This document shows positions 28,202 through 38,501 of a DNA stretch of 64,000 bases, piece after piece. This stretch comes from an uncultured Alphaproteobacteria bacterium. Its GTDB lineage: Bacteria; Pseudomonadota; Alphaproteobacteria; Rs-D84. The notes under the pieces were generated by a model. The model saw only the letters and a program-made list of their open reading frames with translations. It ran no database searches and had not been told where the DNA came from. The stretch is from the NCBI GenBank assembly GCA_947054455.1, contig CAMRWN010000002.1, positions 120,104 to 184,103 on the forward strand, read 5' to 3'. Positions within the stretch are counted from its first letter, which is position 1. The number at the start of each line of letters is the position of its first letter. A program made the translations under genes and the position numbers.

Positions 28202-28572
28202 CAAATCTTCACGCGAAATGCTTTCCGGCAAAACCCTGGGCGGCGGGTGATTTTGCAGATTTGAAAAAATCCGGCTGCGAAATAATTGCCAGCCAAAACG
28301 GTTTCATTGTTTATCGCACCGTCCTGGACGAAGCCGAAATAATAACAATCGGCGTTGCACCCGACGCGCGGCGCGGCGGAATCGCGGCCGCCATGCTGGG
28401 GATTGTCGAAGGTGAACTGAAAAAATCCGGCGTAAAAAAAATATTTTTGGAAGTGGCCGAAGATAATGCCGCCGCGCGCGCACTGTACGCCCGCAACGGA
28501 TACGTTGAATCGGGGCGCCGGCCGAAATATTACGACGGCGTTGACGCCATTTTAATGGAGAAGAACATATGA
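28186..28572 (+). CDS. rimI: GNAT N-acetyltransferase, RimI-like
   Basis: 128 residues. The acetyl-CoA loop is VAPDARRGGIAAAMLG (R/Q-x-x-G-x-G/A pattern), followed by IFLEVAEDNAAARALYARNGYVESGRR, typical for RimI, which acetylates the N-terminus of ribosomal protein S18. Its position after tsaB supports the name. The stop overlaps the ATG of the next gene (ATGA). Confidence 0.88.
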   Translation: MFDEIANLHAKCFPAKPWAAGDFADLKKSGCEIIASQNGFIVYRTVLDEAEIITIGVAPDARRGGIAAAMLGIVEGELKKSGVKKIFLEVAEDNAAARALYARNGYVESGRRPKYYDGVDAILMEKNI

Positions 28573-29561
28573 CCGAAGAAAATGTAGAAATTCATCTGAC
28601 GCCATCCACGCCGGTTCCCGGCGACACGGTTGCAGTCGTGGCAATCGGCGGCGAGTTGACGAATACAGAAGACAAGGCGGATTCATATGCCAAAATGCTG
28701 CGACGTTTAATGGCTGAAAATGACATTGAGGGCGTTTCGGTATATTCGGTTTATTATTTGTTTGGCAATCATAACACGACAAATGAACGCATTGAACTGT
28801 TCTGCCGCGCGGGTCGCCGAGTTTTATGCCGTCAAAAGAGTCCTCAAAAAATCCCGGACTATGTCGCAAAAATATATGACGCTGTTTTGCGGCCGCGCAT
28901 TTCCAGCGCGGACGGAAAGCGGATTCCAACGCCAGAGGCCGACGCGCGCATCGGGCGACTGACGCTGTACGCGCACTGCCACGGTGCGGCGGTTATCGTG
29001 CAAATGGCGAATCTTATGCGGCGCGACATGGCCAAAATGGGATACACCAACGCAGAGATAGATAAAATTCAGAAAAACCTGCTGGTGGTGCAGTACAGCC
29101 CGATTGCCCCGCTGGAACATCCGCGCTTTACAACACTGTCGTTTGCATCGGCCGAAGACACGCAGATGGACCACTATAACACCGTATCGGAATATATCGC
29201 GGAACATTCCGCAGATATTCTGCCCAGCTATTTGTCGTTCATGGGCGAAAATCTGTTCGTCGCGTCAAAATTGAAATCCACATTCGGCAAAGAACACGAC
29301 CACCGTGGAATGCTGCGCGATGACGATACGCGCCACAATCTGACACCAGACGGGAAAATTATATTCGCCGCCCAGCGAAACGCACTGATTAACGGCGTAC
29401 GACGGTCGCAGGCCGGCGCTTCAATGCCGCCGGTTTCGAAACTGGTGTCGGATGACCGTATTGTGAATTTTGATGATTTGAATACAAACGGCGAATTTCT
29501 GAAACGAATTATGACGTTTGATTTGCAGCAACAAAATCTAGAACGCGGGCGTCAAAAATAA
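28569..29561 (+). CDS. Hypothetical 330-residue protein coupled to rimI
   Basis: Translationally coupled to rimI (ATGA). No signal or membrane segment. The middle contains LTLYAHCHGAAVIVQMANLM, which looks like a nucleophile-elbow region of an alpha/beta hydrolase (strand, turn H-G-A, helix), but the classic G-x-S-x-G is absent. The C-terminal part with HNLTPDGKIIFAAQRNALI is not recognised. Its end overlaps the convergent helicase gene by 53 bases. No function proposed. Confidence 0.7.
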   Translation: MTEENVEIHLTPSTPVPGDTVAVVAIGGELTNTEDKADSYAKMLRRLMAENDIEGVSVYSVYYLFGNHNTTNERIELFCRAGRRVLCRQKSPQKIPDYVAKIYDAVLRPRISSADGKRIPTPEADARIGRLTLYAHCHGAAVIVQMANLMRRDMAKMGYTNAEIDKIQKNLLVVQYSPIAPLEHPRFTTLSFASAEDTQMDHYNTVSEYIAEHSADILPSYLSFMGENLFVASKLKSTFGKEHDHRGMLRDDDTRHNLTPDGKIIFAAQRNALINGVRRSQAGASMPPVSKLVSDDRIVNFDDLNTNGEFLKRIMTFDLQQQNLERGRQK

Positions 29562-30789
29562 CATCGCGCGGACGCAGCGGCCCAGACACATGCATGTCCG
29601 CCGCCGTCCGCGTACGGGACAGCGCGACATACGTCTGGCCGTGTGCAAACGCACCGCGGGAAATATCAACCACAACCGAATCCAGTGTTTTTCCCTGGGC
29701 CTTGTGTATTGTCATGGCATAGCCCAGATTCAGCGGGAACTGTTTATAGGCGCCGACCTCGTTTTCCACCAGACGGTCATTCTCGTCGCGCGAATATTCT
29801 ATCTTCTGCCATTTTTCCGGTTTTACCACAACCGTGTCGCCCGTTCGATTAAGCAGACGCACCAATATTTCGCGGGCCGACATTGCCTGCACGACACCCA
29901 TGGAACCGTTGTGCCACTTGTCCCCGTTTTTCACAAACACAACCAACGCACCAACCTTTAGCGTCAGTTTCAGCGGCGCCGGCACGTCGCGTTCCTGGAA
30001 CGTTCCGGTCAGTTCCCCGTTGTACGTGATTTCAGGCGCCCCGATTTGATTCAGCCGGTCTGCGTTTATGCGTTCGGCCACAGCACGAAACGGCGTGATT
30101 ATAACCGCCGTGGCGCGCGCGCTATCATCCGAAATTTTGCAATTGTTAAAGAATTCCAGCGCCGACATGTCATTGTTGCGCAAACGCATCAGATTATCCA
30201 GCAATGCACCGTCGTTCTGGCGATAAACGCATTCAAAATTAAACATCCTGAAATCCGCGCGCTTATAGGCGTGGCTGTCGAAAAAATACGCGTTTGGATG
30301 CATGTATTCGGCACTGTACTGCGCGACGGCCGACGCGGTTATAACGGGCGGCAATTGAAACAGGTCGCCAATCGCCACCACCTGCAGGCCGCCGAACGGC
30401 GCATTATTATGCCGCGCGGCGCGCGCCAGATAATCCATCGCATCCAGCAAATCCGGCGCAACCATCGATATTTCATCAATAATCAGAACATCGGCCGCAT
30501 TCAGTATGTTTCGCGGTTTTGCCTTCAGCTTCAACAATTCCATCATTATAAAATCGCGTGGCTGAATCTGGAACAGCGAATGTATCGTCTGGCCGCCGAT
30601 GTTAAGTGCCGACACAGCCGTGGGGCATGCGCATATGATGCGCTTTTTCGATGCCGATTTCAGATAATTGACAAAGGTTGACTTGCCGGTGCCGGCCTGG
30701 CCCATAATCAGCAGGTTTGCATTAGAACGCTCTATCGCGTCAAAGGCGGCCATCTGTGTTTCATTCAAAATCGGCGCAATACATGTCAT
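29509..30789 (-). CDS. PIF1-like superfamily 1B DNA helicase
   Basis: 426 residues. Motifs: GQAGTGKSTFVNYL (Walker A), CPTAVSALNIGGQTIHSLF (motif Ia), VLIIDEISMV (DExx), GGLQVVAIGDLFQLPPV (motif III), and in the second half AMTIHKAQGKTLDSVVVD and TYVALSRTRTAADM (motifs V-VI). PIF1 helicases unwind stalled or structured DNA; bacterial copies are scattered and often acquired. Start 30789 chosen as the first ATG before conserved sequence; a TTG lies 30 bases upstream. Confidence 0.92.
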   Translation of the reverse strand: MTCIAPILNETQMAAFDAIERSNANLLIMGQAGTGKSTFVNYLKSASKKRIICACPTAVSALNIGGQTIHSLFQIQPRDFIMMELLKLKAKPRNILNAADVLIIDEISMVAPDLLDAMDYLARAARHNNAPFGGLQVVAIGDLFQLPPVITASAVAQYSAEYMHPNAYFFDSHAYKRADFRMFNFECVYRQNDGALLDNLMRLRNNDMSALEFFNNCKISDDSARATAVIITPFRAVAERINADRLNQIGAPEITYNGELTGTFQERDVPAPLKLTLKVGALVVFVKNGDKWHNGSMGVVQAMSAREILVRLLNRTGDTVVVKPEKWQKIEYSRDENDRLVENEVGAYKQFPLNLGYAMTIHKAQGKTLDSVVVDISRGAFAHGQTYVALSRTRTAADMHVSGPLRPRDVIFDARVLDFVAANQTS

Positions 30790-30857
30790 ATCGGCCTTAT
30801 ATTTGCACACCGCGCACAAAAAATAAAGCGGATATTAAAATTATCTTTATTTTTGGC

Positions 30858-30886
30858 TTGCAACAAAATGTAAATCATAATATAAT
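30858..30886 (+). promoter_or_regulatory. Promoter of tRNA-Ile(CAT)
   Basis: TTGCAA (30858-30863), 17-base spacer, TATAAT (30881-30886); start about 3 bases before the tRNA. Confidence 0.9.
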
Positions 30887-30895
30887 GGCCGCCGT

Positions 30896-30972
30896 GGGTT
30901 AGTAGCTCAGTTGGTTAGAGCGGAGCGCTCATAACGCTTTGGTCGTGGGTTCAAGTCCTACCTAACCCACCA
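30896..30972 (+). tRNA. tRNA with anticodon CAT, probably tRNA-Ile2 (lysidine-modified)
   Basis: 77-nt cloverleaf with acceptor GGGTTAG/CTAACCC, encoded CCA, anticodon loop CTCATAA. The region CTCATAA, CGCTTTGGTCG, GGTTCAAGTCC resembles E. coli tRNA-Ile2 (CAT read as AUA after TilS modification) more than elongator or initiator tRNA-Met, but elongator Met is not excluded. Confidence 0.85.
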
Positions 30973-30982
30973 AAGAATCTTT

Positions 30983-31011
30983 ACAGGCACGCGTGGCGCG
31001 CCTGTTTTTTT
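30983..31011 (+). terminator. Intrinsic terminator after tRNA-Ile
   Basis: Hairpin acaggc.cgcg / cgcg.cctgt followed by seven T. Confidence 0.8.
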
Positions 31012-31081
31012 ATTATGTTTATTTTTCTCTTGCGCCATATGTTTGATTTTTTCTAGAATGACATATAAAAGAGAGGAAAAT

Positions 31082-34000
31082 ATGAGGAAAAAGCGCTGTT
31101 TCCTAGTTTTTTTAACGTCTTTGTGTCTTGCATTTTTTACCGCCGGCGCAATGGCGGCTGGCTATATTTGCCCGGATTTAAAGCAATATACATCCTGCAA
31201 CACGGGGTATTATCTTAACTCGGCCGAGATAGGAAACGCGTGTGTTCTGTGCAGCACGGCGGCCAATAGAACATCCACCCAATCATGCACGCGTACATGC
31301 ACAACAACGGAACTGACCAACCTGCATGCGACAGCGGGAACCGTGTCCGGCGCAACGCAGACATGCGCGGGTAATTTCCAGACGGGAACTGGCGGCGAGA
31401 CCGTGGGAACGGGTTCGTGTAGCGGGTGTTCCACATGGGGAACATGCGGCGGCGGCACATGCGCGGCCACGTCGTGCGTCGCCGGCTATTATTTCGGCAG
31501 CAATACATGTTCGGCCTGTTCGGCGCTGAATAATACAGCAGTATTGTCAAACACGACAATAACGGGCGGCGGAACACGCACAAACAAATGTACCGGCAAA
31601 TACACCGGCGGTGCCGGCGGCACCAAGGGCAGCAGTGAATGTACAGGATGCAGCGCATCCACATGGTCATGCACATGTCCGGCGGGCTTCCACGCTGTAA
31701 ATCAGGGTACCAGCACATGCAACTGCGAAGCGGACACAGTCAGCGTTTCTTATAATCTGAACGGCGGCGCCGGCACGACGCCGACGGCGACAACATGCAC
31801 ACTGAACGCATCTTGCACGCTGCAGTCGGGCGACACCACGTCTTTCTATCGCGCAGGCTATGTGTTTACCGGCTGGTCCACGTCGACAACCGGCACAGGT
31901 TCGTCATCCGGCACGTTCAGCGCAAATACGACCGTTTATGCAATATGGACGCCGTGCGGCACCGGAAAATACAAGGGTGCCGGCACAAAAGCCGCCGCGG
32001 CATGCTCGGCATGTCCTGTGGCATATCCCAACACAACGGCAACGACATCGACCCTAATCACACAATGCTACAGCGGGACCAAGAAACGCTCGTCGACTGG
32101 CGCACACTTGGAAAAACTGCCCCAGGGCTGTAAAAGCGCAACATACACGGACTGCACCCCGGCGACATGCGATTACGTAGCATATTCAAACAGCGCAGGC
32201 ACCGGCGACGGCGAATTAAAAAGCGGCTGTGCGACAAACACCAATACATGCGACAAGCCTGTTAAAACCGTTATCGCTGATGTGAACCACTGGGCGTCTT
32301 CGACGGCAACCAGCTGTACGGCATGCGATGCGTCCTATCCGTATTCACCCGCCGGAACAACGGCCGCGGGCAAATGCTATCGCAACTGTACAACTGCCGA
32401 CGTAAACGGCGCAACCGCGGTGTCCGGAACCGTCCTGCAGGAAGGAACACGCTCATGCCGCGCCACAACATGCGACAGCAGTCATTGTATCGCCAGTGGC
32501 GGCGTCTGTATGACAAAGCCGACATATGGCACATGCAGTGGCAATCCTGACAACCCCCTTACCTGCAATACCGGGTATGAATTGTCTGCGGACAAACTGA
32601 ACTGCGAAGCAAAAACATTCACCGTTTCATATTCGTGCGGCGACGGCACGGGAACAAAACCGTCCAACGCCAATATCAAATACAACCAGTCTTTTACCCC
32701 GGCAAACAACACGTGCACCCGTGCATCGTGGCAGTTTGGCGGATGGACAGTATCCGGCACGTCGGACGTCAAACAGGCGGGCGCCGCATTCAAATGGCTT
32801 TATACCGAAAATAAAACATTCACCGCAAAATGGATTCAGACGGCGGGCAACTGCACCGCGGGCCAGTATTACAACGGCACCGTGTGCCAGTCATGTCCGT
32901 CCGGATACACATCAAATGCCGGCGCGACCGCACAATCCGACTGCTACAAGGATTCCACAACCGCGTGTACCAATCCGGGCGTAAACAAAAACTGCCCGTC
33001 GAACGCAAACGCGTGTGATTACGACACCAGCGTCAAGGTACCCTGCCGCCAGCAATACGGCAGCAGCACCTGCACCCCAACCGGAACCGCCACGTGTCCC
33101 ATCAAAACAGGCAGTGTTTCGTGCAACGCCAATTATTACCAGGACAGCGACAACTGCCTATCATGCGCCGATCTGGGTGGGAACTACACATATTCCGGCG
33201 GTGGCGACGGCGGCAGTGAAATCTGCTATGAAAAGTGCAAATTTGCATGCGACGCGTCCCTGTTGTGTCCGGCCAACGCCACCTGCACCAACGTCAGCGA
33301 CACCATAAACGGTGGTAAATTCTATCCGTCAAAAACGTGTACGCCATTTGCAGGAAACACATGTCAAATAACATTCACATGCAATACCGGATATTCAAAA
33401 AATAACAACTCATGCCAGGCAAACGTTTACGCAATCACGCTGGATGACAACGGCGGCAGCGGCGGCAGCGGAACCGTCTATGAAAAATACAACACGGGAT
33501 GGTCGCTGACAAACTTTGGCACGACGGTATCAAAGGTGCGTATCCCCACGCGCAGCAACTATACTTTCCTGGGATACTTTGAGGCCCGCACAGGCGGCAC
33601 CGCGGTGATTGCCGCGAACGGCACGCTGCCGGCCAACACCAAGTACGTGTCTACAAAAACACTGTACGCGCAATGGTCCCAGGACAATTTCTATTGCACC
33701 GCCGGGAAAAGCGCATCGGGCGCAGCGTGCGCGGCTGGTTCTTACTGTCCGGGTGGAACAGTGCCGGCCGGTACGGAAAACAATACCACAACCGGGTGTC
33801 AGCGCACATGTCCCGCGGACGCCAAGGGCGGCAATGTTTCATCACCCACAGGTGCGACATCCCGCGACCAGTGTTCTGCGACACGCACAAACTATTCGGA
33901 TGCCAGCATGCACGGGCGCGCGAATCAAACATGCCTGTACGGAACGTCGGAATACAACCGCAGCTGTACCATTGAAATAACCAGCTGCGAGGCCGGATAT

Positions 34001-37000
34001 TACCGCGCATCCGAAGCGGATACGACATGTACCAGCACCGATATCGGAACATACAGTCCGGCAAACGACCTGCGGGCGTATTCATGCCGCGACCTGAACG
34101 GGGCGAACGCCACCACCACCACCGAAAACAGAAACGCGGCGGCGGCAACCCAGTGCTACAATACATGCTCTAATATCAAGATTGACAACGGAACGCGCGT
34201 CCCGGAAAATTCCAAAGAATACTATACGGGTACGACCATACCGGCGTGCCGCTATACAACGCAATGCACGACCGGATATCAGGCATCGGGCGACACATGC
34301 GTGCCAAGCGTCTATAAAATCACCCTGAACCATGACGGCGGAACATCCGCAACGGCGGAAATCTTCCTGAAATACAACACCGGCTGGTATTCTGATTCCG
34401 CCGCAACGCGCGTGCTGACATCCATCGTGCTGCCGACGAAGCCGGGTGGATTTACATGCTATGGATACACATACGGAAACACAATCGTAGTTGATCAGGA
34501 CGGTGCGCTGACATCTGATTACAAACTGTTCACGGCACCGGCGACAATTCGCGCAAACTGGGAACAAAACCCGCAGATAACATGCGCGGCCGGCACATAT
34601 TATACAGGGACCGGAACAACATGCACGAAATGTCCGGCGGGTTCATATTGCACGGGAACAACCACATTCCAGGACATCGGCACCAGCACGGGAATTGCAA
34701 CATGCGCGTCCCTGAACGGAACATATACCAGCGCCGTAAACGCGTCCGGTCAGACATTGACCACTGAAATCGGGTCAAATGCGGGCGCAACCGGGCCGGG
34801 ATTGTGCTTTGCCACAAACGTCGCATACCGCCCCGCCAGCAATTCCGGAACGGGCAAGCAAACATGTTATTACAACACGTCCACCAGAAGCTATATAGCA
34901 AACTGTGAATCCCAGCAGATTCTGACCTGTGTCGAAGGATATTATCTGGCCAGAAACACCGACACTGACTGCAGCGTTGCCGGACACGGATACTACAGTG
35001 CGGCCAAAACACTGGAACGCACGGCGTGTCCGAATCTGGGTGAAACCGCGGGTGTAACAACCAAAAGCGAAACATCCGGTGATATTACAAAATGCTATCT
35101 GGGCAACATATGGTACGAACCGGCCGGCGGCCACAGCGGCCACAGACGCAGCTGCTATCATATAAACGACGCATCGATTACAGATGTTTCGGCCGGATAT
35201 AGCTATAACTGCGATGTATCCGTGATTGTCAGCTGCGATGCCGGATACTATGACAACGGTGCGTATAAAAACGACAACGGCGAACGCGACTGTATCGCGG
35301 TGGAAAAGAACTACTACAGCCCTGAACAGGCGTTCTATACGCCCGGCAATGATCGTCCGGACCAGAACAACCCGGGTATGTCTACAAAAAGATACGCATG
35401 TCCGGATTCGGGTCTGACCGACACGCGTTATGGCGCACGCGACAGCGAATGCTATAAGCAGTGCCGTGAAATCGCAATTGATAACGGAACAGGCATTGTA
35501 CCGGTCGGAATGGAAAAAGTATTCTATGAAAACACGGCGTATCCTGTATGCTTGTACACGGCGCAATGCGACGAAGGATTCACCCCGGCCAGCACCGAAC
35601 CGACGGCCAATCCGTCCTGCGGCGTATGTCCTGAAAACCATTATTGCGGCGACGGCGGCACCCAGAACAGCTGTCCGGCATCACATCCTTATTCGGATGC
35701 GGGCGCAACAGACCGCAGCGCATGTTATAAAAACTGCGAACTGGCGCAAAACGCACAGGAAATGTCCGGTCGCGAATACGCCAACGGCACCAGCACGTGT
35801 AAAATAACCGCGTGCGTTGCGGGGACATACCTGACCGGGGACAGATGCGTCGCCTGCCCGGCCGGTAAAATCTGCACGGGCGGAACAACACCGCCGACAG
35901 ACTGTCCGGAAAACTCCTATTGTCCGTCCGGTTCCGACGAGCCGATGGCATGCCCGGCGGAATTCCCGCTGTCCGCGGCAAACACGACAAGCATAAGTGC
36001 ATGTTATAGAAACTGCACGATTGACGACGTCGAAAATTCCGACAGCGTCAGCGGCACCATAACGCAGGCTGGGGTTAACACCTGCGTGGCAACATCGTGC
36101 AAACCGGGTGCATATATGACGGGTCAACACTGCACCATTTGTCCGGCGGGCAGCATATGCGACGGTGGAATCACGCCACCGACAGACTGTCCGGCAGACT
36201 CATACTGTCCGTCCGGTTCGTCCGACCCCATCGCGTGTCCGGCAACGCACCCCAATTCACCCGCGGGGACAACGGATGCACACGGATGCTATCAAACATG
36301 CGAAGAATACGCACTGGACGGCGGTACGGCCATACCCGATGCAGACAAGGCGTTCTGGGAAAAAGTATGCCAGTACCATGGTATTTCCGACACGGAAAAT
36401 CCGTGTGAAATTATCGGCGACAGATGTGTGGAAAAATCATGCCACAGTAATTTTGAGCTGATTGACGGTAAATGCCGCCTGTGCAACCGTGAAAACGTGA
36501 TGTCATACAAACCCACAGGCAACTGCATACCGCAGACATGCGTGCTGGGCTGGCACCCAAGCGGCCTGTATTGCGAAGAGGATGTACGGGAATGCACCGC
36601 CCCCAACGCAACATATGCCGAACAGACATGGAACCCGAAACTGGGGGCATTTGGAATATGCACCGTACGCGAATGCGATGCGGGATATCATCTGGCGTCG
36701 AATGCATGCGTGCCGGACGAACAGGCCTGTACGGTTGAAAACGGCGTCGGAATACGCGAATGGGACCAGGTCGCCAACAAATGGGGTGCGTGCCAGGCGA
36801 CATCATGTAATCCGGGATACACAAACGACCCGTCTGAAACCAACGAGCACAGCAAACCGTGCGGCCAGTGCAAGAACAAATTCAGCGTTCTGGGCGAACA
36901 GGCGGCCAGCAGTTATGTGCGCGGATGCGAAATCGCGTCATGCATGTACCAAGGCGAGATATATAATCTGGATAACAACGAATGCGTGCCGATTTGCATA

Positions 37001-37084
37001 GACGACAGCGACGACACCGGAACAATACGCCGCGTCGGCAATAAATGTATCCGAACATGCAACGAAGGATATACGGCATGGTGA
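31082..37084 (+). CDS. Giant secreted cysteine-rich repeat protein with InlB-type (Flg_new) repeats
   Basis: 2000 residues with a signal peptide (MRKKRCFLVFLTSLCLAFFTAGAMAAG); start 31082 has GAGAGGA. Very rich in Cys, Thr, Gly and Asn. Four units with the (Y/F)xxxYxxNGG...F.GW...AxW pattern of Listeria-Bacteroides InlB repeats lie at about residues 220-292, 513-586, 782-867 and 1077-1161. Between and after them are EGF-like or TNFR-like Cys units such as CPAGSYC and CPSGS; two near-identical blocks (CPAG.IC.GG..PPTDCP) lie at about 1589 and 1685. No membrane anchor or autotransporter domain is seen. Probably a surface or matrix adhesin stabilised by disulfides. Binding partner unknown. Confidence 0.88.
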   Translation: MRKKRCFLVFLTSLCLAFFTAGAMAAGYICPDLKQYTSCNTGYYLNSAEIGNACVLCSTAANRTSTQSCTRTCTTTELTNLHATAGTVSGATQTCAGNFQTGTGGETVGTGSCSGCSTWGTCGGGTCAATSCVAGYYFGSNTCSACSALNNTAVLSNTTITGGGTRTNKCTGKYTGGAGGTKGSSECTGCSASTWSCTCPAGFHAVNQGTSTCNCEADTVSVSYNLNGGAGTTPTATTCTLNASCTLQSGDTTSFYRAGYVFTGWSTSTTGTGSSSGTFSANTTVYAIWTPCGTGKYKGAGTKAAAACSACPVAYPNTTATTSTLITQCYSGTKKRSSTGAHLEKLPQGCKSATYTDCTPATCDYVAYSNSAGTGDGELKSGCATNTNTCDKPVKTVIADVNHWASSTATSCTACDASYPYSPAGTTAAGKCYRNCTTADVNGATAVSGTVLQEGTRSCRATTCDSSHCIASGGVCMTKPTYGTCSGNPDNPLTCNTGYELSADKLNCEAKTFTVSYSCGDGTGTKPSNANIKYNQSFTPANNTCTRASWQFGGWTVSGTSDVKQAGAAFKWLYTENKTFTAKWIQTAGNCTAGQYYNGTVCQSCPSGYTSNAGATAQSDCYKDSTTACTNPGVNKNCPSNANACDYDTSVKVPCRQQYGSSTCTPTGTATCPIKTGSVSCNANYYQDSDNCLSCADLGGNYTYSGGGDGGSEICYEKCKFACDASLLCPANATCTNVSDTINGGKFYPSKTCTPFAGNTCQITFTCNTGYSKNNNSCQANVYAITLDDNGGSGGSGTVYEKYNTGWSLTNFGTTVSKVRIPTRSNYTFLGYFEARTGGTAVIAANGTLPANTKYVSTKTLYAQWSQDNFYCTAGKSASGAACAAGSYCPGGTVPAGTENNTTTGCQRTCPADAKGGNVSSPTGATSRDQCSATRTNYSDASMHGRANQTCLYGTSEYNRSCTIEITSCEAGYYRASEADTTCTSTDIGTYSPANDLRAYSCRDLNGANATTTTENRNAAAATQCYNTCSNIKIDNGTRVPENSKEYYTGTTIPACRYTTQCTTGYQASGDTCVPSVYKITLNHDGGTSATAEIFLKYNTGWYSDSAATRVLTSIVLPTKPGGFTCYGYTYGNTIVVDQDGALTSDYKLFTAPATIRANWEQNPQITCAAGTYYTGTGTTCTKCPAGSYCTGTTTFQDIGTSTGIATCASLNGTYTSAVNASGQTLTTEIGSNAGATGPGLCFATNVAYRPASNSGTGKQTCYYNTSTRSYIANCESQQILTCVEGYYLARNTDTDCSVAGHGYYSAAKTLERTACPNLGETAGVTTKSETSGDITKCYLGNIWYEPAGGHSGHRRSCYHINDASITDVSAGYSYNCDVSVIVSCDAGYYDNGAYKNDNGERDCIAVEKNYYSPEQAFYTPGNDRPDQNNPGMSTKRYACPDSGLTDTRYGARDSECYKQCREIAIDNGTGIVPVGMEKVFYENTAYPVCLYTAQCDEGFTPASTEPTANPSCGVCPENHYCGDGGTQNSCPASHPYSDAGATDRSACYKNCELAQNAQEMSGREYANGTSTCKITACVAGTYLTGDRCVACPAGKICTGGTTPPTDCPENSYCPSGSDEPMACPAEFPLSAANTTSISACYRNCTIDDVENSDSVSGTITQAGVNTCVATSCKPGAYMTGQHCTICPAGSICDGGITPPTDCPADSYCPSGSSDPIACPATHPNSPAGTTDAHGCYQTCEEYALDGGTAIPDADKAFWEKVCQYHGISDTENPCEIIGDRCVEKSCHSNFELIDGKCRLCNRENVMSYKPTGNCIPQTCVLGWHPSGLYCEEDVRECTAPNATYAEQTWNPKLGAFGICTVRECDAGYHLASNACVPDEQACTVENGVGIREWDQVANKWGACQATSCNPGYTNDPSETNEHSKPCGQCKNKFSVLGEQAASSYVRGCEIASCMYQGEIYNLDNNECVPICIDDSDDTGTIRRVGNKCIRTCNEGYTAW

Positions 37085-37086
37085 TA

Positions 37087-37117
37087 AAAAAATCCCCCGA
37101 AAAATCGGGGGATTTTT
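37087..37117 (+). terminator. Intrinsic terminator of the giant gene
   Basis: Stem aaaatcccccga/tcgggggatttt. Confidence 0.92.
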
Positions 37118-37263
37118 ATCAGTAATAGCAAGGCCGGTCGCCATCGACATCAGTTTGGAGGCTTCGACGCCTCAACATGGTAATTCCCATGTCAGATTCA
37201 GTGTACACCAATTCCCATAGATTAACAATAGATTTTTTATATCGTTATGATTATCATTGCCGT

Positions 37264-38424
37264 ATGAAGAAATACGATGTTATCATAATCGGCGCTGGGG
37301 CGGCCGGCCTGACGGCGGCGCGGCACGCATTGGAAAACGGACGTCGCACGGCTGTGTTTGACATTGGCGACAACCCCGCGCGCAAGGTTGCGCTGTCGGG
37401 GGGCGGCCGATGCAATTTCACAAATGCGGCGGCAGCTCACAACCGATATTTCGGACGCAACCAGGATTTTGTTCGCGGCGCAATCGCACGCATCTGCCCG
37501 GACGACATGCTGCAATGGGCGCGGGAACGACATAATTTAAGCTTTGTGGAAAAATCGCCGGGACAGTATTTCTGTGTCCAGGGCGCCGGCGCGGTTGTGG
37601 ATGCACTGATGGCGGATTGCAACGACGCTGATTTTTATTTCAATGCGTCCGTACGTGATGTTGCCAAAACATCCGACGGATTTCTGGTCCAGGCTGGCCG
37701 GATTCAGGCGCAGTGTCAATCCATTATAATCGCAACAGGCGGAATATCGTTCCCAGCGGCCGGTGTGTCCGATGCCGGATATGTTATTGCAAAAAATTTC
37801 GGTCATAAAATCGTACCGGTTCGCCCCGCCCTGTGTGCGATTGCGACCAAGCGTTTTTCAGATGAACTGGCGGGTGTATCGGTGCCGGTGGAAATCCGTA
37901 TCGCAGGCGAAACAATTCGCGACGACATGCTGTTCACGCATTTTGGAATCGGCGGTCCAGCGGCATACCGCGCAACGGTTCGCGACATGTCCGGCGGCAT
38001 GGAAATCAACCTGGCCCCAGGCATGGATGTTGCCGCAATAATGCGAATGGCAAAACAAAACAGCGGCCGCAAATCCGCAGCAGGCGTACTGGGCGCGATA
38101 TTGCCCGCGCGCGTTGCGAAATGGGCCGCGCCGAACGCCGGTAAAAACATTGCCGATTACAAGGATTGCGAGATTGACGCAATCTGCGACCGTATATGCC
38201 GCATACGTCTAGACGCGGACGAAATCAAACTGCATGGCATGCAGTCCGCGGAAATTGTCCGGGGCGGGATTGATACGGACGGCGTGTCTTCAAAGACCAT
38301 GGAATCAAAAATTTGTCCCGGGATGTTTTTCGCGGGCGAAGTGCTGGATATCGCCGGCGATTTGGGTGGATTTAATCTGCACTGGGCATGGGCCAGCGGC
38401 GCCGTCGCCGGGAAAAATGCATAA
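37264..38424 (+). CDS. HI0933/YhiN family flavoprotein (NAD(P)/FAD-dependent oxidoreductase)
   Basis: 386 residues. FAD-binding Rossmann motif IIIGAGAAGLTAARHALE at the N-terminus, then the family hallmark ARKVALSGGGRCNFTN. Middle IIIATGGISFPAAGVSDAGY and the C-terminal FFAGEVLDIAGDLGGFNLHWAWASG are typical of the HI0933 (BaiN/YhiN) family, whose substrate is mostly unknown. Start at 37264 chosen because the conserved strand begins there. Monocistronic as far as seen. Confidence 0.92.
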   Translation: MKKYDVIIIGAGAAGLTAARHALENGRRTAVFDIGDNPARKVALSGGGRCNFTNAAAAHNRYFGRNQDFVRGAIARICPDDMLQWARERHNLSFVEKSPGQYFCVQGAGAVVDALMADCNDADFYFNASVRDVAKTSDGFLVQAGRIQAQCQSIIIATGGISFPAAGVSDAGYVIAKNFGHKIVPVRPALCAIATKRFSDELAGVSVPVEIRIAGETIRDDMLFTHFGIGGPAAYRATVRDMSGGMEINLAPGMDVAAIMRMAKQNSGRKSAAGVLGAILPARVAKWAAPNAGKNIADYKDCEIDAICDRICRIRLDADEIKLHGMQSAEIVRGGIDTDGVSSKTMESKICPGMFFAGEVLDIAGDLGGFNLHWAWASGAVAGKNA

Positions 38425-38501
38425 AATATACGGACGGAAAACGTACCTATAAAACAAAAGCGCGCAAACCTGTATAATTTCCTGCGACAGGGTTTAGTAT
38501 C

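Noticed and set aside
34775-35641. 288-residue open frame antisense to the giant Cys-rich gene
   Set aside because: It lies fully inside the coding strand of a gene with a signal peptide and regular Cys repeats. Long shadows are expected from its biased codons; no ribosome binding site or known domain.
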